Assembly (NCBI RefSeq): GCF_018143015.1
Contig: NC_054743.1
Span: forward strand, 43,682,922-43,746,921
Direction of reading: 5' to 3'
DNA length: 64,000 nt
Source: Lytechinus variegatus
Taxonomy: Eukaryota; Echinodermata; Echinoidea; Temnopleuroida; Toxopneustidae
Shown piece after piece: positions 36,101 through 48,859 of the stretch (within the stretch, counting starts at the first letter, position 1; the number at the start of each line of letters is the position of its first letter). A model generated the notes under the pieces. It saw only the letters and a list, made by a program, of their open reading frames with translations. It was not told where the DNA came from and searched no databases. Both the position numbers and the translations under genes were made by a program.

Positions 36101-37084
36101 GGCGGTGGGTTTTTTAAATCTTTTTTTATCATTTCGTTCTCCTTTTTTCTTCAAAGGGCAGTACTTTCTGCAACACTCCCTTCTCTCTCTTGCATATTTT
36201 TGCTCCTTTTTCGGGGGGGGGGGGGTTGACAGATTCACCCTCATATTCTAGAACGCACTGACGGCAATTCACGAATGCTTTCAACATTCCAATCTCATCA
36301 CACAGAGACGTAATGCAGTGAGTCACTCTATTATGTACTGGTTATAAACTGATGTCGAAATCGCGAAGTCTATGCTTTCTCCAACTTCTATGCAAATTTC
36401 GGCCCACCGCATCATGAATGTACACACTTCTCGATATTACCTCTTGTCTGAATACGTATACGGTACCTCTGGTTGGGAGGATCATTGTATTCCTTCGGGT
36501 TCTCCCAAGAGAATATTTATGCGAATGGTGTAAAACTGCAGATGAGGAGGTTGGATGATAGAAGAGAAAAGAAGAGGGAAATAGAGAGTGGCGGCTAGAG
36601 AGGGAGGGAGAGGTAGAAAGGGAGAGAGAAGATAAACGAGATTTTAGAAATAAAGGAAAATAGAAGGAGGTGGGGAGGAAGAGGAGAAGGAGGAGGAGGA
36701 GGAGGGAAGGAGATGGTTAACCCACAAATATAAAATGTATAACCTAATCCTATAGCTCCTATATAACATGCCTAATGGTCATCATTTGATCTGTTCCTGA
36801 TCAAGCCCCAATTAGAAATATGAAGAAAAAAAAATATGTGAGTGTGGGGAGGGGGGATACTCTATCATTTAAGTCCATCTCCTATTTTGAATATACCCAT
36901 TATACACAATGCAACAAAATCTGATAAAGTTAGCGATGGGTCGCGGCAGGTCGAGTGAGTCAGAGTATCGTCTCACCCAATTGATTTTACACGTGGAATG
37001 ATTCCATGCATTGACAGTTTTCATTTGCCCCTTTAATTGACAGTCATGTTTTATTCCAATGTAAGGTCTTATATGGCATATAGA
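33196..37084. other. Gene-poor stretch with purine microsatellites
   Basis: GA-type microsatellites lie at about 34088-34132 and 34196-34225, and a mixed GA/GGA run at about 36590-36715. Poly-G runs of 9-13 bases occur near 33612, 34060, 34210, 34780 and 36217. No coding exon or recognisable LINE fragment was found. Confidence 0.4.
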
Positions 37085-37216
37085 CGATGGGATAAAGGTA
37101 GCTTTTAATGAAGGTTGATACAGAATTCGGTATATAATTCCATAATTCCAGTGGAATTATATACCGAATTCTGTATCAACCTTCATTAAAAGCTACCTTT
37201 ATCCCATCGATTCCAG
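37085..37216. repeat. Perfect 58-bp inverted repeat with 9-base loop
   Basis: The left arm 37085-37142 and right arm 37152-37209 are exact complements over 58 bases. The 9-base loop ends in ATTCCAG (37145-37151), and the same ATTCCAG follows the right arm (37210-37216). The inverted copy is therefore flanked by a 7-bp direct duplication. There is no sign of divergence between the arms. Confidence 0.9.
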
Positions 37217-37619
37217 ACTGTCAAACATAATATGAATCGCTCTATAAATTTAAAGTGTTATTCGTTTTAGACTCTATACAGTTTATCTTTCATCACTTCT
37301 ACCAAACTGCGTTAGAAATGATGTTTTAAGAGTGAATATGAACTTGATGTTCTCAGGGTATTTTTATAATTCAAGACAACGAATGAAACCATAGAGCATG
37401 TAGGTCTAGGTCCAGGGTAATTGTAATGTAATTTATAAATCCCAATAATTGATAAAGGATGATTTCCATTCAGTTTCACCTCACCTAAGGTCAACATGTC
37501 TGTGAGATTAGAGTCGACGTGGTTTCAAGATGTTATCACTGTCAGACATGATAAACAATTAACGCGTGTTGCTGTTCCAGATCGTTATATAGCATGATAA
37601 TCACAATCATGCAGCAGAC

Positions 37620-37909
37620 AGATCTGGGGCCCGTCTTACAAAGAGTAGTGATTGATCGGATCAACTGTAACTATGGAAAGCCAGCAAAGTCAACATATAA
37701 AATGCATGTTTTTTTTTCTTCAAAATTTGTTCCTGGTATGGATGTATATCCATGAATTAATTGATTTCTTGAAAATTTAGTGTTTTCTTGTTTGTTTACA
37801 AAGGACATTTCGCAAATTTCCTGTAGAAGAAGTTATGACACTGATGGATTTCCATAGAGTTACGATAGATTGGATCGATCGTAACTCTTTGTAAGACAGG
37901 ACCCTGATC
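37620..37909. mobile_element. MITE with GGGGCCCGTCTTACAAAG ends
   Basis: GGGGCCCGTCTTACAAAGAG on the left pairs with the complement of CTCTTTGTAAGACAGGACCC on the right. GATC appears just outside both ends. The inner sequence (TGATCGGATCAACTGTAACT and its partner near the right) extends the pairing. It is non-coding. Confidence 0.65.
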
Positions 37910-37924
37910 ACCATCCATCTGATT

Positions 37925-38395
37925 AGTACACAGCAAAAAAACTTTGATGCCAACCGGTGTATCGCTTTTAAATTTACAATGTTGCTTCAACACCAATGGG
38001 TGCTATTACAACACCTCTAAAAAGGTTTACCCAATACTGGGTAAAACTGGGAACATGCATGTTGGTTGGGTAAAAATAGATACCAAATATTTTGTAAATA
38101 TTTTACGCAATGTTGCGTTGAAAGGTACCCTTAAAACATGCATTTTGTCCAATATGAGGTACAAAAAATACCCAGCAAACATGCGCATTTCCCTTTCACC
38201 CAAAATTGGGTAAAAATTTACCGTGTGCAGTTTTAGAGTGATCACATTTAATTGGTCGTTACTATTTAACACTATTTAGCTTGGTGAGATTATGTTCAAT
38301 TTCTCTGGTGTAATTTTAACACCTCAGGGTGTGGTCTTCTAGTACACCAAATGGTGTAAGATTTAACACCGCCGGGTTAACACCCCAGTATATAG
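37925..38395. repeat. GGGTAAA/GGTGTT-rich foldback repeat
   Basis: TTTACCCAATACTGGGTAAA near 38026 is itself a palindrome, and CACCCAAAATTGGGTAAA occurs near 38199. Outside these, repeated ACACC/GGTGT words run through both flanks. It is probably a MITE nested in another repeat; the borders are unclear. Confidence 0.45.
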
Positions 38396-40668
38396 AGGTA
38401 TGGTATAGAGGTATATATATATATGTGCACGGGAAGGGGACCTCTCTTTATAATCGGAAGAAAAAAACAACAACAACAAAACAATACAAATTATACGCAC
38501 AGAAGTGGATGTGAAAGAGAAGAATATGATGTTGACACTGATATACGGTGACTTTTTCCTTAATCGAATTATCGGGTATTATAGAGTAGGTTAGATGGCC
38601 CAGACATTTTAAATACCCATTTTATACATCTTTTTATACCATTCTTCCTCATTTCACACTCCCCTTCCCATCCCTTTTCTATATACTTAAAAAAAAGGGA
38701 AATAATAGGGGCAAATTCTTCCCTGCCTCGGCCCCTCTGGATTCGCCTCTGTCTTGACATAAAAGTGCAGGTACACTATAGACCCATTGACATTGGATAT
38801 AGGCCTATGAGCATGATATAGGCTCACTTCATACTCGGCCTATATGACAATACGAAACACTCACGAAATCAAAAGGACAGAATATGCTTTGAACTTGAAT
38901 TCCTTAAAGAAAAAAAAACATGTAAGTAATGAACGTAGCTCAAATCGTTATATAATCGATGGACTCAGTGACAAGTCATGATGAAAATTAATAACCCCAA
39001 AATGAACCCCAACAAGCCAAATGTTGAATTTTCATCTCGTAATATTTCTCTCGTATATTTAATGTATTTTCTTTTTTGAGGGGGGGGGGATGTCTGATCC
39101 TCCTAACTTTATTTCAAAACATCAATGAATTAAAACATGATACAGTATTTCCATAATATTCCAACCGTGTGATGGTGTTGGTGATTTTTTACCTGATTGC
39201 TAAGAAAGCTTGAATGTTTGTAAGCACGCAACCAGAGGGCCGACGGATTAAGGTCTTCTCAGAGGGACATGTGTAGTAAAAAAAAAGGTAAAGTAAAAGA
39301 ATCAAAGAGGAGGAAACATTGTATTAGCCATCTAAAGATTGATCCATTTACTGTGAATTCGAGACAACACAAATTAACGCGAAAGAGAAATAACAAACAA
39401 GACAAGTGAGCATCGAGTGTTAGTTTCGCTTGGTAATTAATTATTCCATAAACATACCGGTTTCCCCTTAATTGTCTAAACCACCAAACCACACAACAAT
39501 TTCATTTCATCAAACACTAAAATTGTTCGAGGAAGAGGATAGGCCTATATGACCCAACAGAAGAATGAATGTGGAATATGATTATACTTAAATTATATGT
39601 TTGATGTATTATGTTTTATAAATCACCATTATCAGTTTTATCAGGGACCGCCGAACGGTTTTGAAAATGGGGGGGGGGGGGGGGTGACCATGCAAATAAT
39701 CCGGAAACAATCACAGTCAGATGGACATTTACATTTTGGTACACGGTTTTGCAAAAATTTCCGAAAATTGATTAGAGAGGTCAACAAAATTCTGCGGGGG
39801 GGGGGGGCACTCTGACCCCTGTCCCACGCCAATTAATGCCCCCTTGTAGAGTTATGCCGCCTAGTCGCCCCATTACGTCTACCCAATACGAGTATTCCTA
39901 ATGTCTTATCTTTGTTTGAACACGATCATTCATACCTGATGAGTCACTTATTGCAAACCATTCACAAAGATTTCTCTAACTATACATGCATAGCTCTCAT
40001 ACATGTTTAAACAACTATAGTGAGTTTATTTATAACTTTATATTTTCATTCATATATCCACGATGAAGGAATAACGATATCAGTGAGTTACCCACAGTGC
40101 ATTGCTTATGGGCGGCAGAGCGGAGAATCATTTTTATTTTTATTCACTTAATTATTTAATATCTATTTATTTATTCATTTATTTATCTATTCATGTATGT
40201 ATCTATCTATCTATCTTTTTTTTTTTTTGGGGGGGGGGCGCAACATAGATGGTAACCCTTTGAACAAAGGATAATCTTCTGCGCCGACGCCCGTGACCTT
40301 GCCTGCCATTGCACCAGAAATTTGAGAGGTGCTACACTCCACGCAGATCAATTCTAAAAGAGTTATGGTATTTAAAGTTTTACTCCAGAGAACATTGAGA
40401 ATAGACAAAAAGAAAGATAAATAAATTGTTATAGGCCTACTCGTTATTTTTGTTATATGAATCTTTTGTGTATATCATTGTACTGTATCTCTTGTATTGT
40501 ATACGGGGTTTTATGTCCTTAATTCAAGAGAATATTATCATGAATCATTAAAGTTTGGTCATGTTAGAAGGAGGCGTTGTTTACCCGAACATACGGTTTT
40601 ATCATTGATCCATCCCCAGACGGTATAGTATAGGATTCAATGTCATGAATGTTATACCGTAATGATCA
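38396..40668. other. Gene-poor stretch with poly-G repeats
   Basis: CCTCTGGATTCGCC near 38735 is a MITE right end of the type seen at 1447. Poly-G tracts lie at about 39669-39684 (16 bases) and 39797-39807, in a segment (39650-39870) that looks like a degraded GC-ended element. An ATTT/TATC microsatellite followed by poly-T and poly-G lies at 40138-40239. Confidence 0.4.
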
Positions 40669-40802
40669 GGGCCCCCGTTACACAAAGCTGAGCGATTAAT
40701 CGTAGAGCTAGTATTTACAATTGATCATACACAACAGTCAATGCCATCAATCGTAGAAATCAGCCCCACGATCAATTACTAAGATTTGTGTTACCGGGCC
40801 CA
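40669..40802. mobile_element. MITE with GGGCCCCCGTTACACAAAG ends
   Basis: GGGCCCCCGTTACACAAAG on the left pairs with the complement of TTTGTGTTACCGGGCCC on the right. Inner GATTAATCGTAG and its partner CAATCGTAG continue the family pattern. The body of about 134 bp is non-coding. Confidence 0.65.
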
Positions 40803-43362
40803 GATGAACAGATGCATGGGTAACTTTCACGGGAAAGTGATCTTGAAATCGGGCAACCAAGGGTGAAAATATGAAAGAGATTTCCAACACGAGAAAGGTG
40901 TTTTAAGGGAGATTATGTGGTGAGAATAACGCGAAAATGATATTTGGTGCTCATGAACGATCGACGTGATGATAATGAGATAGAGAAAAATCTTCAAGGG
41001 AAAGGGATGGCGGGAACGTGGACTTTGTTGAAAAGAAGACGGAATTTCATGTGTTAAATCGTGGACCTATACTAGGTCCATTGTTAAATTGAGATAACGA
41101 AATGCATAAGATATAAAATTACATCCTCTGAACAATAAGTGGAACGTGTATGTGAAAATGCAATGTGAATTATGGATAATGAAAGGAGAACAAATTTCAT
41201 GAATGGGAAAGGGGAAATCATCGATAAATAAAAGCCTCTATAGTTTTGTTTCAGTGAGAGATCAAGAGAAAGAGGGGAGGGGAGGGGGATGAACAGGGAG
41301 CGGGAGAGAGGAGCGAGGAGAAATGTCTGGAAGGTTTGGTAATAGTAAATACACACACATGAAAGCATGCGTACATTTAGAATTGGGGCTTAGGGCTAGG
41401 TAAAAGTCTTTGACGTCATAAGATTGACCATGCGAGAATAAAATCCTAAATGAATGAAAATACACGAGTATCTTTGGTCTAAAATAATCTTGGCAGCTTA
41501 AGATTGTCTGTTTTCTTGCATGTTATAAGAATAATGCGCAGGAAAGAGATAGAAGGAGGGGGGGCTCGGGGCTTGAATAAAGAATTTTCCATCTGACTTA
41601 ATGAACGATACAAAGACAAAGTGATGCGAGAATAAACAGGAATTCAAGCCGCTTGACGCTGTTTATGTGGTCTCACATGAACTATTTTTATATCTTAGTT
41701 GTAATAACTCTTCGTTGCTTCCAAATATGGGCAGGGTGTACCGCTGCACTTGGCTCAGCGAAATCGCATCATCAATCAACACTGAGGAAAGAGGATGATG
41801 GTGATGATGGAGTGCGAAAGAGAGAAAAAAAAGGAGAAAGAGGGGGGAGAAAATCATCCTCTTATTCCATTCACTTAAGATGTTTCAATCCCATTTGGAA
41901 ACTACCCAGAATTCACAAGATTATATTGGTGCGGTATCCGAGGTATGTTATTTACACGTGCATGCCTCTCTTCAAGTATCGGTTCAAATACAAAGAGAAA
42001 AACGTCATCCACAATGTAAATTGAATCCAAAAAAGGAAATCTTAAAATCTTTTATTTCTTGATCCCTATTATGACAGCGCACGCGCCTTTGTCTAGACTT
42101 GTTATCACCATTTTTCATTAACATGATTAAAGCCCTATTAAATCGTCATGAATTTGATTACACATGCATCAAGAATATGATTTGATTTTCCTTAAAAAAC
42201 ACCCCAGAGTAAAAATGAAAAAAATACATGAAAGTCAATGCACATAATGGTGGGTTTTCATTTGTCGTGAAGTATCTTTATTTGTTGTGGCTGAATATTT
42301 TCAGATTCTCACCTTCCTTGCAAAAAAATCACCCCCCAAAAAGATATATATCTATCTACCTATCTATACAAATGCGATTTTTTAATTGTTTTTTATATAC
42401 ATCACACTCTTTATGTCGCAAATTACATTCATTAACATTATACTGTGTAATATACTGATATAATACATTAATTATTTGTGGTTTGCCGTATTTGCTGCAT
42501 AACCGCAGAAGAAATAAACGTCTGGCCATTGTAACCACAAGACACAAGTTACTTAAAGGGGGAATTCACACTGACGATAAAAGATGGTTTTATTAAAAAC
42601 AGAACAAGTTAGAAGATATCGGTGAAGATTTAATGAAAACCCAAATGATTGTGTCTGATACATCCTCCGCACAAATACATTTAGTTTTGTCTCTCCCGCT
42701 GTGAGATGCTGAGATGCGGTTTGTACTTTTCTCCGTAGGGATGCAGCGCCTGTTCACCAGGTTTGTGCTTGATTGGCGTGAATCACAACCTGGCCAATTC
42801 CATATTTACGTCTTATTTTTAACTAGTAATTCTTTTCTTCTATATAATTTTAACTTTCACTTTTTCCTTCTTTCTTTCTTTCTTTCTTTCTTTTTGCTAA
42901 TTATCTTCTTCTTCCTCAACCTCTTTCATTCCCGATAATTTTGACCGTTTTAAAATGTCATCGTTTTGATAGATTTTGACATAATATCCAGAAAATAACA
43001 TCACATGTTACAATTTTTACTTTCTTTTTTCCTTCTTTTTCTTGGTCGAAGAACATTGATTTTTTTTTTGGGGGGTGCCCCAAGCCAGTGCACCGAAAGT
43101 ATTAATAATTGCCCTGATAACTCCCAATATATGATTAAGAGAAGACTATAGACACTGAGTGTAACACCATCAATCGTGATCCTTCTATACGTACTATCCG
43201 TCGAGGCCTATACATTTTATTTCGAGAATATTTCAATCTAAACCATGCAGGGTCATTATTGTCATGGTTGTGGTTATATCAAAGTCACTATTGTCATGAT
43301 ATATATAGTAAATCTACCATTTAACATGTTTAAGAGAAATTAGCATGGTTTTGAAGTCTATA
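40803..43362. other. Gene-free stretch
   Basis: A TTTC microsatellite lies at 42866-42893 and a poly-G/poly-T boundary near 43065. A 123-codon open frame at 41653-42024 has no recognisable domain and is judged fortuitous. Nothing else is supported. Confidence 0.35.
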
Positions 43363-43583
43363 CAGTAAAAAATATTGGGTAAAATTTTTGCACCACGAGG
43401 GTAATTATGTGTCCACCCAATTTTTTACCAAATGCGGGAAGCATATTGTCCAGTAAGGTTTAAAAAATAAGCAGCAATTGAGAATGGGCAAAATTTTCAT
43501 TACACTGGATAAATAAAAATGCCCAATGTTGGTTGGACACATATTGCCCTCATGGAGCACTTTTACTAAATAATTTTTTTATA
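43363..43583. mobile_element. Foldback MITE, about 220 bp
   Basis: The left arm contains GTAAAATTTTTGCACCACG then AGGGTAATTATGTGTCCA. The right arm, in complement, contains GTAAAAGTGCTCCATG then AGGGCAATATGTGTCCA. The imperfect pairing of more than 50 bp leaves a short centre. GGGTAAA words relate it to the repeat at 37925-38395. Confidence 0.6.
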
Positions 43584-43862
43584 GTCAATTGGAATCAAGG
43601 ATTCCATGGAAGTTACATTGGATGATGAAGTTTCCTCAATAGTAAAGTTAAAAGCCTTACTACCAGCATGATAATGTTTTGATTAATGACACGTAAGATA
43701 GTGGTTTATTAATTGCCTCTGTCTCTATATAACCTTATTTCACTTTCAGTACAATTTGTACGAAATACGGGCTCTATTATGAGATCTCTGTTTCCTTTAC
43801 CAGGAGAATAAGAGTAGCAACATCATTAACATTCATATTTTATCTTAACATTTCGTTTTTTT

Positions 43863-44751
43863 GTCTCACCTGCATAGCAGAGTGAGACTATAGGCGCCGC
43901 TTTTCCGACGGCGGCGGCGGCGGCGTCAACATCAAATCTTAACCTGAGGTTAAGTTTTTGAAATGACATCATAACTTAGAAAGTATATGGACCTAGTTCA
44001 TGAAACTTGGCCATAAGGTTAATCAAGTATCACTGAACATCCCTCATGGATTTTATGTCACATGACTAAGGTCAAAGGTCATTTAGGGTCAATGAACTTT
44101 GGCCGAATTGGGGGTATCTGTTGAATTCCCATCATAACTTTGAAAGTTTATGGATCTGATTCATGAAACTTGGACATGATAGTAATCAAGCATCACTGAA
44201 CATTTTGTGCAAGTTTCAGGTCTCATGATTAAGGTCAAAGGTCATTTAGGGTCAATGAACTTTGGCCGAATGGGGGTATCTGTTGAATTACCATCATAAC
44301 TTTGAAAGTTTATTGGTCTAGTTCGTTAAACTTGGACAATAGAGTAATCAAGTATCACTGAACATCCTGTGCGCATTTCAGGTCACATGACCAAGGTCAA
44401 AGGTCAATGAACTTTGGCCGAATGGGGTGTATCTGTTGAATTACCATCATAACTTTGAAAGTTTATGGATCTGATTCATGAAACTTGGACATAAGAGTAA
44501 TCAAGTATCACTGAACATCCTGTGCGAGTTTCAGGTCACATGATCAAGGTCAAAGGTCATGTAAGGTCAATGAACTTTGGCCATGTTGGGTTTTTTTGTT
44601 GAATAACCATCATATCTCTGTAAGTTTATTGGTCTAGTTCATAAAAAGTGGACATAAGAGTAACCATGTATCACTGAACATCTTGTGCGAGTTAGAGTAG
44701 TTTTCAAAGTCAGCACTGCTGCTATTTTGAACCGCGTGATGCAGGTGAGAC
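43863..44751. mobile_element. Inverted-repeat element enclosing a 162-bp minisatellite
   Basis: GTCTCACCTGCA (43863-43874) and TGCAGGTGAGAC (44740-44751) are a perfect 12-bp inverted pair. Between them ATCACTGAACAT recurs at 44029, 44192, 44354, 44507 and 44670, giving a period of 153-163 bp and about five units. Units share words such as CATCATAACTTTGAAAG and GGTCAAAGGTCA. A GGC-triplet run lies at 43904-43924. There is no coding frame. No target-site duplication was seen. Confidence 0.7.
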
Positions 44752-44900
44752 GGCCAGAGGCATTCCACTTGTTATGAAAAATAAAGGGCATGTGGGCTTG
44801 ATAACATTGAGACACACCACTGTTTCCAAATAATGTTCTACAAAATTTGCCTAACAACATACCTTTTAATAGCTCAGCGTTTAACCTAATTTAATTTCTT

Positions 44901-45506
44901 AAAGGTCAAGTCCACTTTAGAAAAATTTTGATTTGAATCAATAGAGAAAAATCAGAAAAGCGTAATGCTGAAAATTTCATCAAAATCGGATGAAAAATAA
45001 GAAAGTTATGACATTTTAAAGTCTCGCTTATTTTTCACAAAATAGTTATTGCACAATTCAGTCACATCCAAATGAGAGAATTGATGATGTCCCTCACTCA
45101 CTCTTTCTTTTGTTTTTTATTGTTTGAATTATACAATATTTCAATTTTCACAGATTTGACAAAAAGGACCAACTGGACTGAACCATAAAATGTTAGACAA
45201 TGGTAATTCCACATGTTCAGGGCAAGATAAAACTTTGTTTCACAGGACAATGAGGAGAAAATTAGAATCTTTCATATTTTATATAATAAAATACAAAAGA
45301 AATAGTGAGTGAGTGATGCCATCAGTTCCCTCGTCTGCATATCGACCGGGATGGACATTTACCTATTTTGTGAAATTAAGCGAAACTTAAAAATGTCATA
45401 ACTTTCTTATTTTACATCCGTTTTTAATGAGATTTTCAGTGTTGTGCTTGTTGGATTTTCTCTTTTTATTCAAATCAACTTTTTGTTGGGGAGGATTTGT
45501 CCTAAA
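44901..45506. mobile_element. Long-arm foldback element, about 600 bp
   Basis: AAAGGTCAAGTCC on the left pairs with the complement of GGATTTGTCCTAAA on the right. The arms continue for well over 100 bp: TTGATTTGAATCAATAGAG with its partner near 45470, ATAAGAAAGTTATGACATTT with its partner near 45395, and TCACTCACTCTTTCTTTTG with its partner near 45300. It is non-coding and AT-rich. Confidence 0.7.
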
Positions 45507-46615
45507 TGATAATACCATTGGTGGTAATCGGTAATTTTAATTTTGTGTAGAGGCCTATGCAAAGGGCCTATGGGAGTGAGCTAGGTTGCCCCCAGGGAAC
45601 AAACAAAAAAATGAAATCACTGAGAATGACATAACCTATTTAATTTTTTTTGGCGTTTTCTTCTTGGTTTGGTGTTTCCTAATGCATTTGCAGAGGGCAC
45701 ACTCATCATGATTTTTTTTTATAAAGATCTCTCTGCTTCGTAATAACATCGTCATCACCATTACAAACATAATCTTGACCTCCTTCGTCATCATTATCGT
45801 CATCGTCATCATCAACCACAACATTTTAATCATATTTGTAAACACGGTCATCACTTAATCTGTTCATGTTATTCAGATACCAATGGTATGTCATCACCGC
45901 TAACACATCATCATGTTCATTCACGGTGACTCTTCACCTGACTCAGGGAATGAAATCATTCCACATATGCGATCTTCATTAGTCAATGTCAGGTGATCAG
46001 CAATTTAGGGGGTACTGTTATCTAGAGGGGGAGCTATTCGGGGTGAGGTCATTTCTTCATAAATGTGTAATCTGCAATCGAGGGGCACAGTGCACCATGG
46101 TGGTGGTGTTACTTAAAATAGGCTTTGGAATGTAATATTCTCAAATAAACATAATGAATAAAGAATAGAAAAGGAAAACAATTATCAATGACGAATCGAA
46201 AAAATAGAATAAATGAAAAAAAAATGTTTAAATGAAAAGGGGGCCGATGTATAACTAATTTTCTCGCTTTCTTTGTCTTTTTGTCCCAGATTTGCAGGGT
46301 TTGTTCCTTTTTCGGAAAACGGTTGTGACATTGTTTGGAGTTGATGGTTTCAGATTTACGCTGCAGTTAAAAATGTTTGGGAAATGGGAATGAGTGTGAC
46401 TATTTCTATACCACCTTTTGCGCCTTATACGGGATGGTTACTTGCCCCTTTGCGCTATATTTATACGCCACATGGGTGAGGCTGTCTGATATAAGAACTC
46501 TTCACCTTACTGCTTCAACACGTCACTAAACACTTTCACCTCTTCAAACTTACGATTCCCCTGATCATGCTGATGAATACATTTACCTTGATGTAATAAT
46601 AAAGAACAGGGGAGC
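45507..46615. other. Gene-free stretch with CAT microsatellite
   Basis: An imperfect CATCAT/CGTCATC run lies at 45745-45820. The rest shows no exon or defined element. Confidence 0.35.
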
Positions 46616-47186
46616 CTGTGGATCCCGGGGGGGGGGGGGCACTTACATTGGCGAGTGGATACCATGCGCGACCAAAAAACACGTAAAAAGGATGTCTTTT
46701 TCACGACAGGGCACGTTACGTACGTAACGTGATAAGGGTGTCAAAAACACAAAAATAATGAAAAAAGGGTATCTATTTCGCTAGGAAAATTACGTGTTTA
46801 GGGTCGAATATGCGGGGATGATAAAACAAAATTAAAATGTTTTATAAAGGATGTCCTTTTGCCCCAAAACTTCGTGTTTAGAGTCCGATTTGCGCGAGGT
46901 GTAGAAGGTGGGGTCGTACTAAACCAAATAAGGTAAAGCCGCGACGACCGAAGGACCCATAACAATAAAACATTCCTGTACTTGTTTAGGGGTTCATTTC
47001 AGGGAATATTTGCTAAGAGTATCGTTTTGTTTCCCATACTTGTTAAGGGTAGGGTTTCACACGCCAATACTTGTTAAGGGGTGCATTTTCAGAAAATGGA
47101 AATTACGTGTTTAGGGTGCTTTTCGAGACCCCATGGTCGCGCATGGTATCCACTCGTGAATGGAAGTGGCCCCCCGGGCTGTGGAT
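46616..47186. mobile_element. 555-bp non-autonomous hAT-type element with perfect 8-bp duplication
   Basis: CTGTGGAT at 46616-46623 is repeated exactly at 47179-47186 and fits the hAT consensus nTnnnnAn. The body 46624-47178 starts CCCGGGGGG... and ends ...CCCCCCGGG. The inverted arms extend about 45 bp and include GAGTGGATACCATGCGCG on the left with its exact complement on the right. Inside, ACGTGTTTAGGG and ACTTGTTAAGGG words recur, probably as subterminal repeats. No transposase is present. Its intact duplication suggests a fairly young insertion. Confidence 0.75.
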
Positions 47187-48640
47187 AAAAAGAACAACGC
47201 AGTGTTGCGCTCATTTTGCCTGAAACTTAAATAACTATTTTTGATAATTTGCGATATTAAAACAAGTTTTGAGATGTTGACTCAGTAAGAAATCATTTAA
47301 GAAATGTTCGAGACTAATCTATCGACAGTCCTCAAATTCATTTCAAATAAACAATTGTTTTCTTCATTTTTTCACAAAATATAATTGTTCTATTATACAA
47401 TCATTTACAACATACAAATGCAGGATTAGCAATTTGATAATGAGGAGAGCAAGTTAATTCATATTGCAGTCGCTGAATCTCACATCTGGTAAAGTCATGA
47501 TTTTTTTTATATCATATCAGGAAATAATTTCAAGCAGATAGATTATTATCCGGGTATGGTGGTAAAGGTGTAGGTGGTGCTGGCCGGGGAGGGGGAGGGG
47601 GCAGAGAAATTTCTCTATTTTGCCCACTTCTTTTCCATTTACCTATTTTTCCTCTTTAATTGGTTTTCAAATAAAATCATAATCATAAGTGCGATACCAC
47701 AATAATGAGTCGTATATCTTTATAATGCATTTTTGATAGCTAGGGAAAAGCTGCCACCCCTTTCGAAAAACAACCCGCCGCCGCCTTTGCGATGTATATC
47801 TGTGAAAATAAGTGTTCATGTAATTCAGCAGTCGTGTAACTTGAAGCATAGAGTATTCTTTTGTTTAACTTAATGATCAGGAAATCAAATCATTTCCAAT
47901 TGGCAGTTTTCCATACCACTTTTATAACGTATTTACATTATAGTAATCTACTATACCTCCTTGTACATTGAGTATTATCATGATAATGCCCATGTTATTT
48001 TTACACATACAAAATGTGTATTCATTTGTGTGCACGGTAATGTTTTAACAGGTAATATAGACTGACTAAAATGATAACTTTTGCATTGGAATGTATATCG
48101 GGCATTTTCTATCGACCATGTTTAATATGTTTCCATCGTCAACATTTTGAAATAGCTAATGGCATCTGTGAAATATCTCATTGCTTGAATATTCTCGGGG
48201 GGGGGGGGGGGCAGAGAATGTACATAATATTATATTACAGGCAAGCGCTGATTAAACAAACGCACACTATACACTGGACTATATGTCGAAATATGGATCC
48301 CAAAATATTGTATATCCAAAACTTTCATACACAAGAAATAATAGCGATATGTGATGAAATGTAGCGTGTATGATGAAAATCTGCTGCGGCATTTTCCGAT
48401 GAAATTCATTTTTGCTCGACGGTGCTGTCTTTGTCTTTTCACCCGTTAATAAATCTCTAACCAGAAACACGAACCCATTTACATTTCTCAAGAAAATAGG
48501 CCTATACATCATACAAAAACAACATAAGCAATGGAAGTATATGATGTACTTGACCACGTTTACAATCACTCATTTTAAGGCAAAACCATTAGGTATAATT
48601 TAAATTCTTGTATTTGTAACCTTATTTATATCCTCACTAA
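47187..48640. other. Gene-free stretch with a 15-base poly-G tract
   Basis: A poly-G tract occupies about 48197-48211, followed by GCAGAGAATG. A GC-rich fragment, GGCCGGGGAGGGGGAGGGGG, lies at about 47582. Open frames here carry no recognisable domain. Confidence 0.3.
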
Positions 48641-48859
48641 TTGCTTGTAGTTTTCTTTGATTTCACTATTCAATATACAATTATCATATTCCATCATACA
48701 AAATAATGATGATAATAAATTATTGATATATTTACGTCTGTCATATACAAATTAATTTTCAGACTGGGTTTGATGTATAATCGAATGAATCACGATTGAT
48801 AGAATGTTGTTGTTATTTTAAAGAAAATATTAATTACGAATTGCAACGAGCAAAATTAC

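Noticed and set aside
41653-42024. 123-codon open frame
   Set aside because: It has no domain, no splice context, low-complexity Lys/Arg/Glu runs and mixed composition; judged fortuitous.
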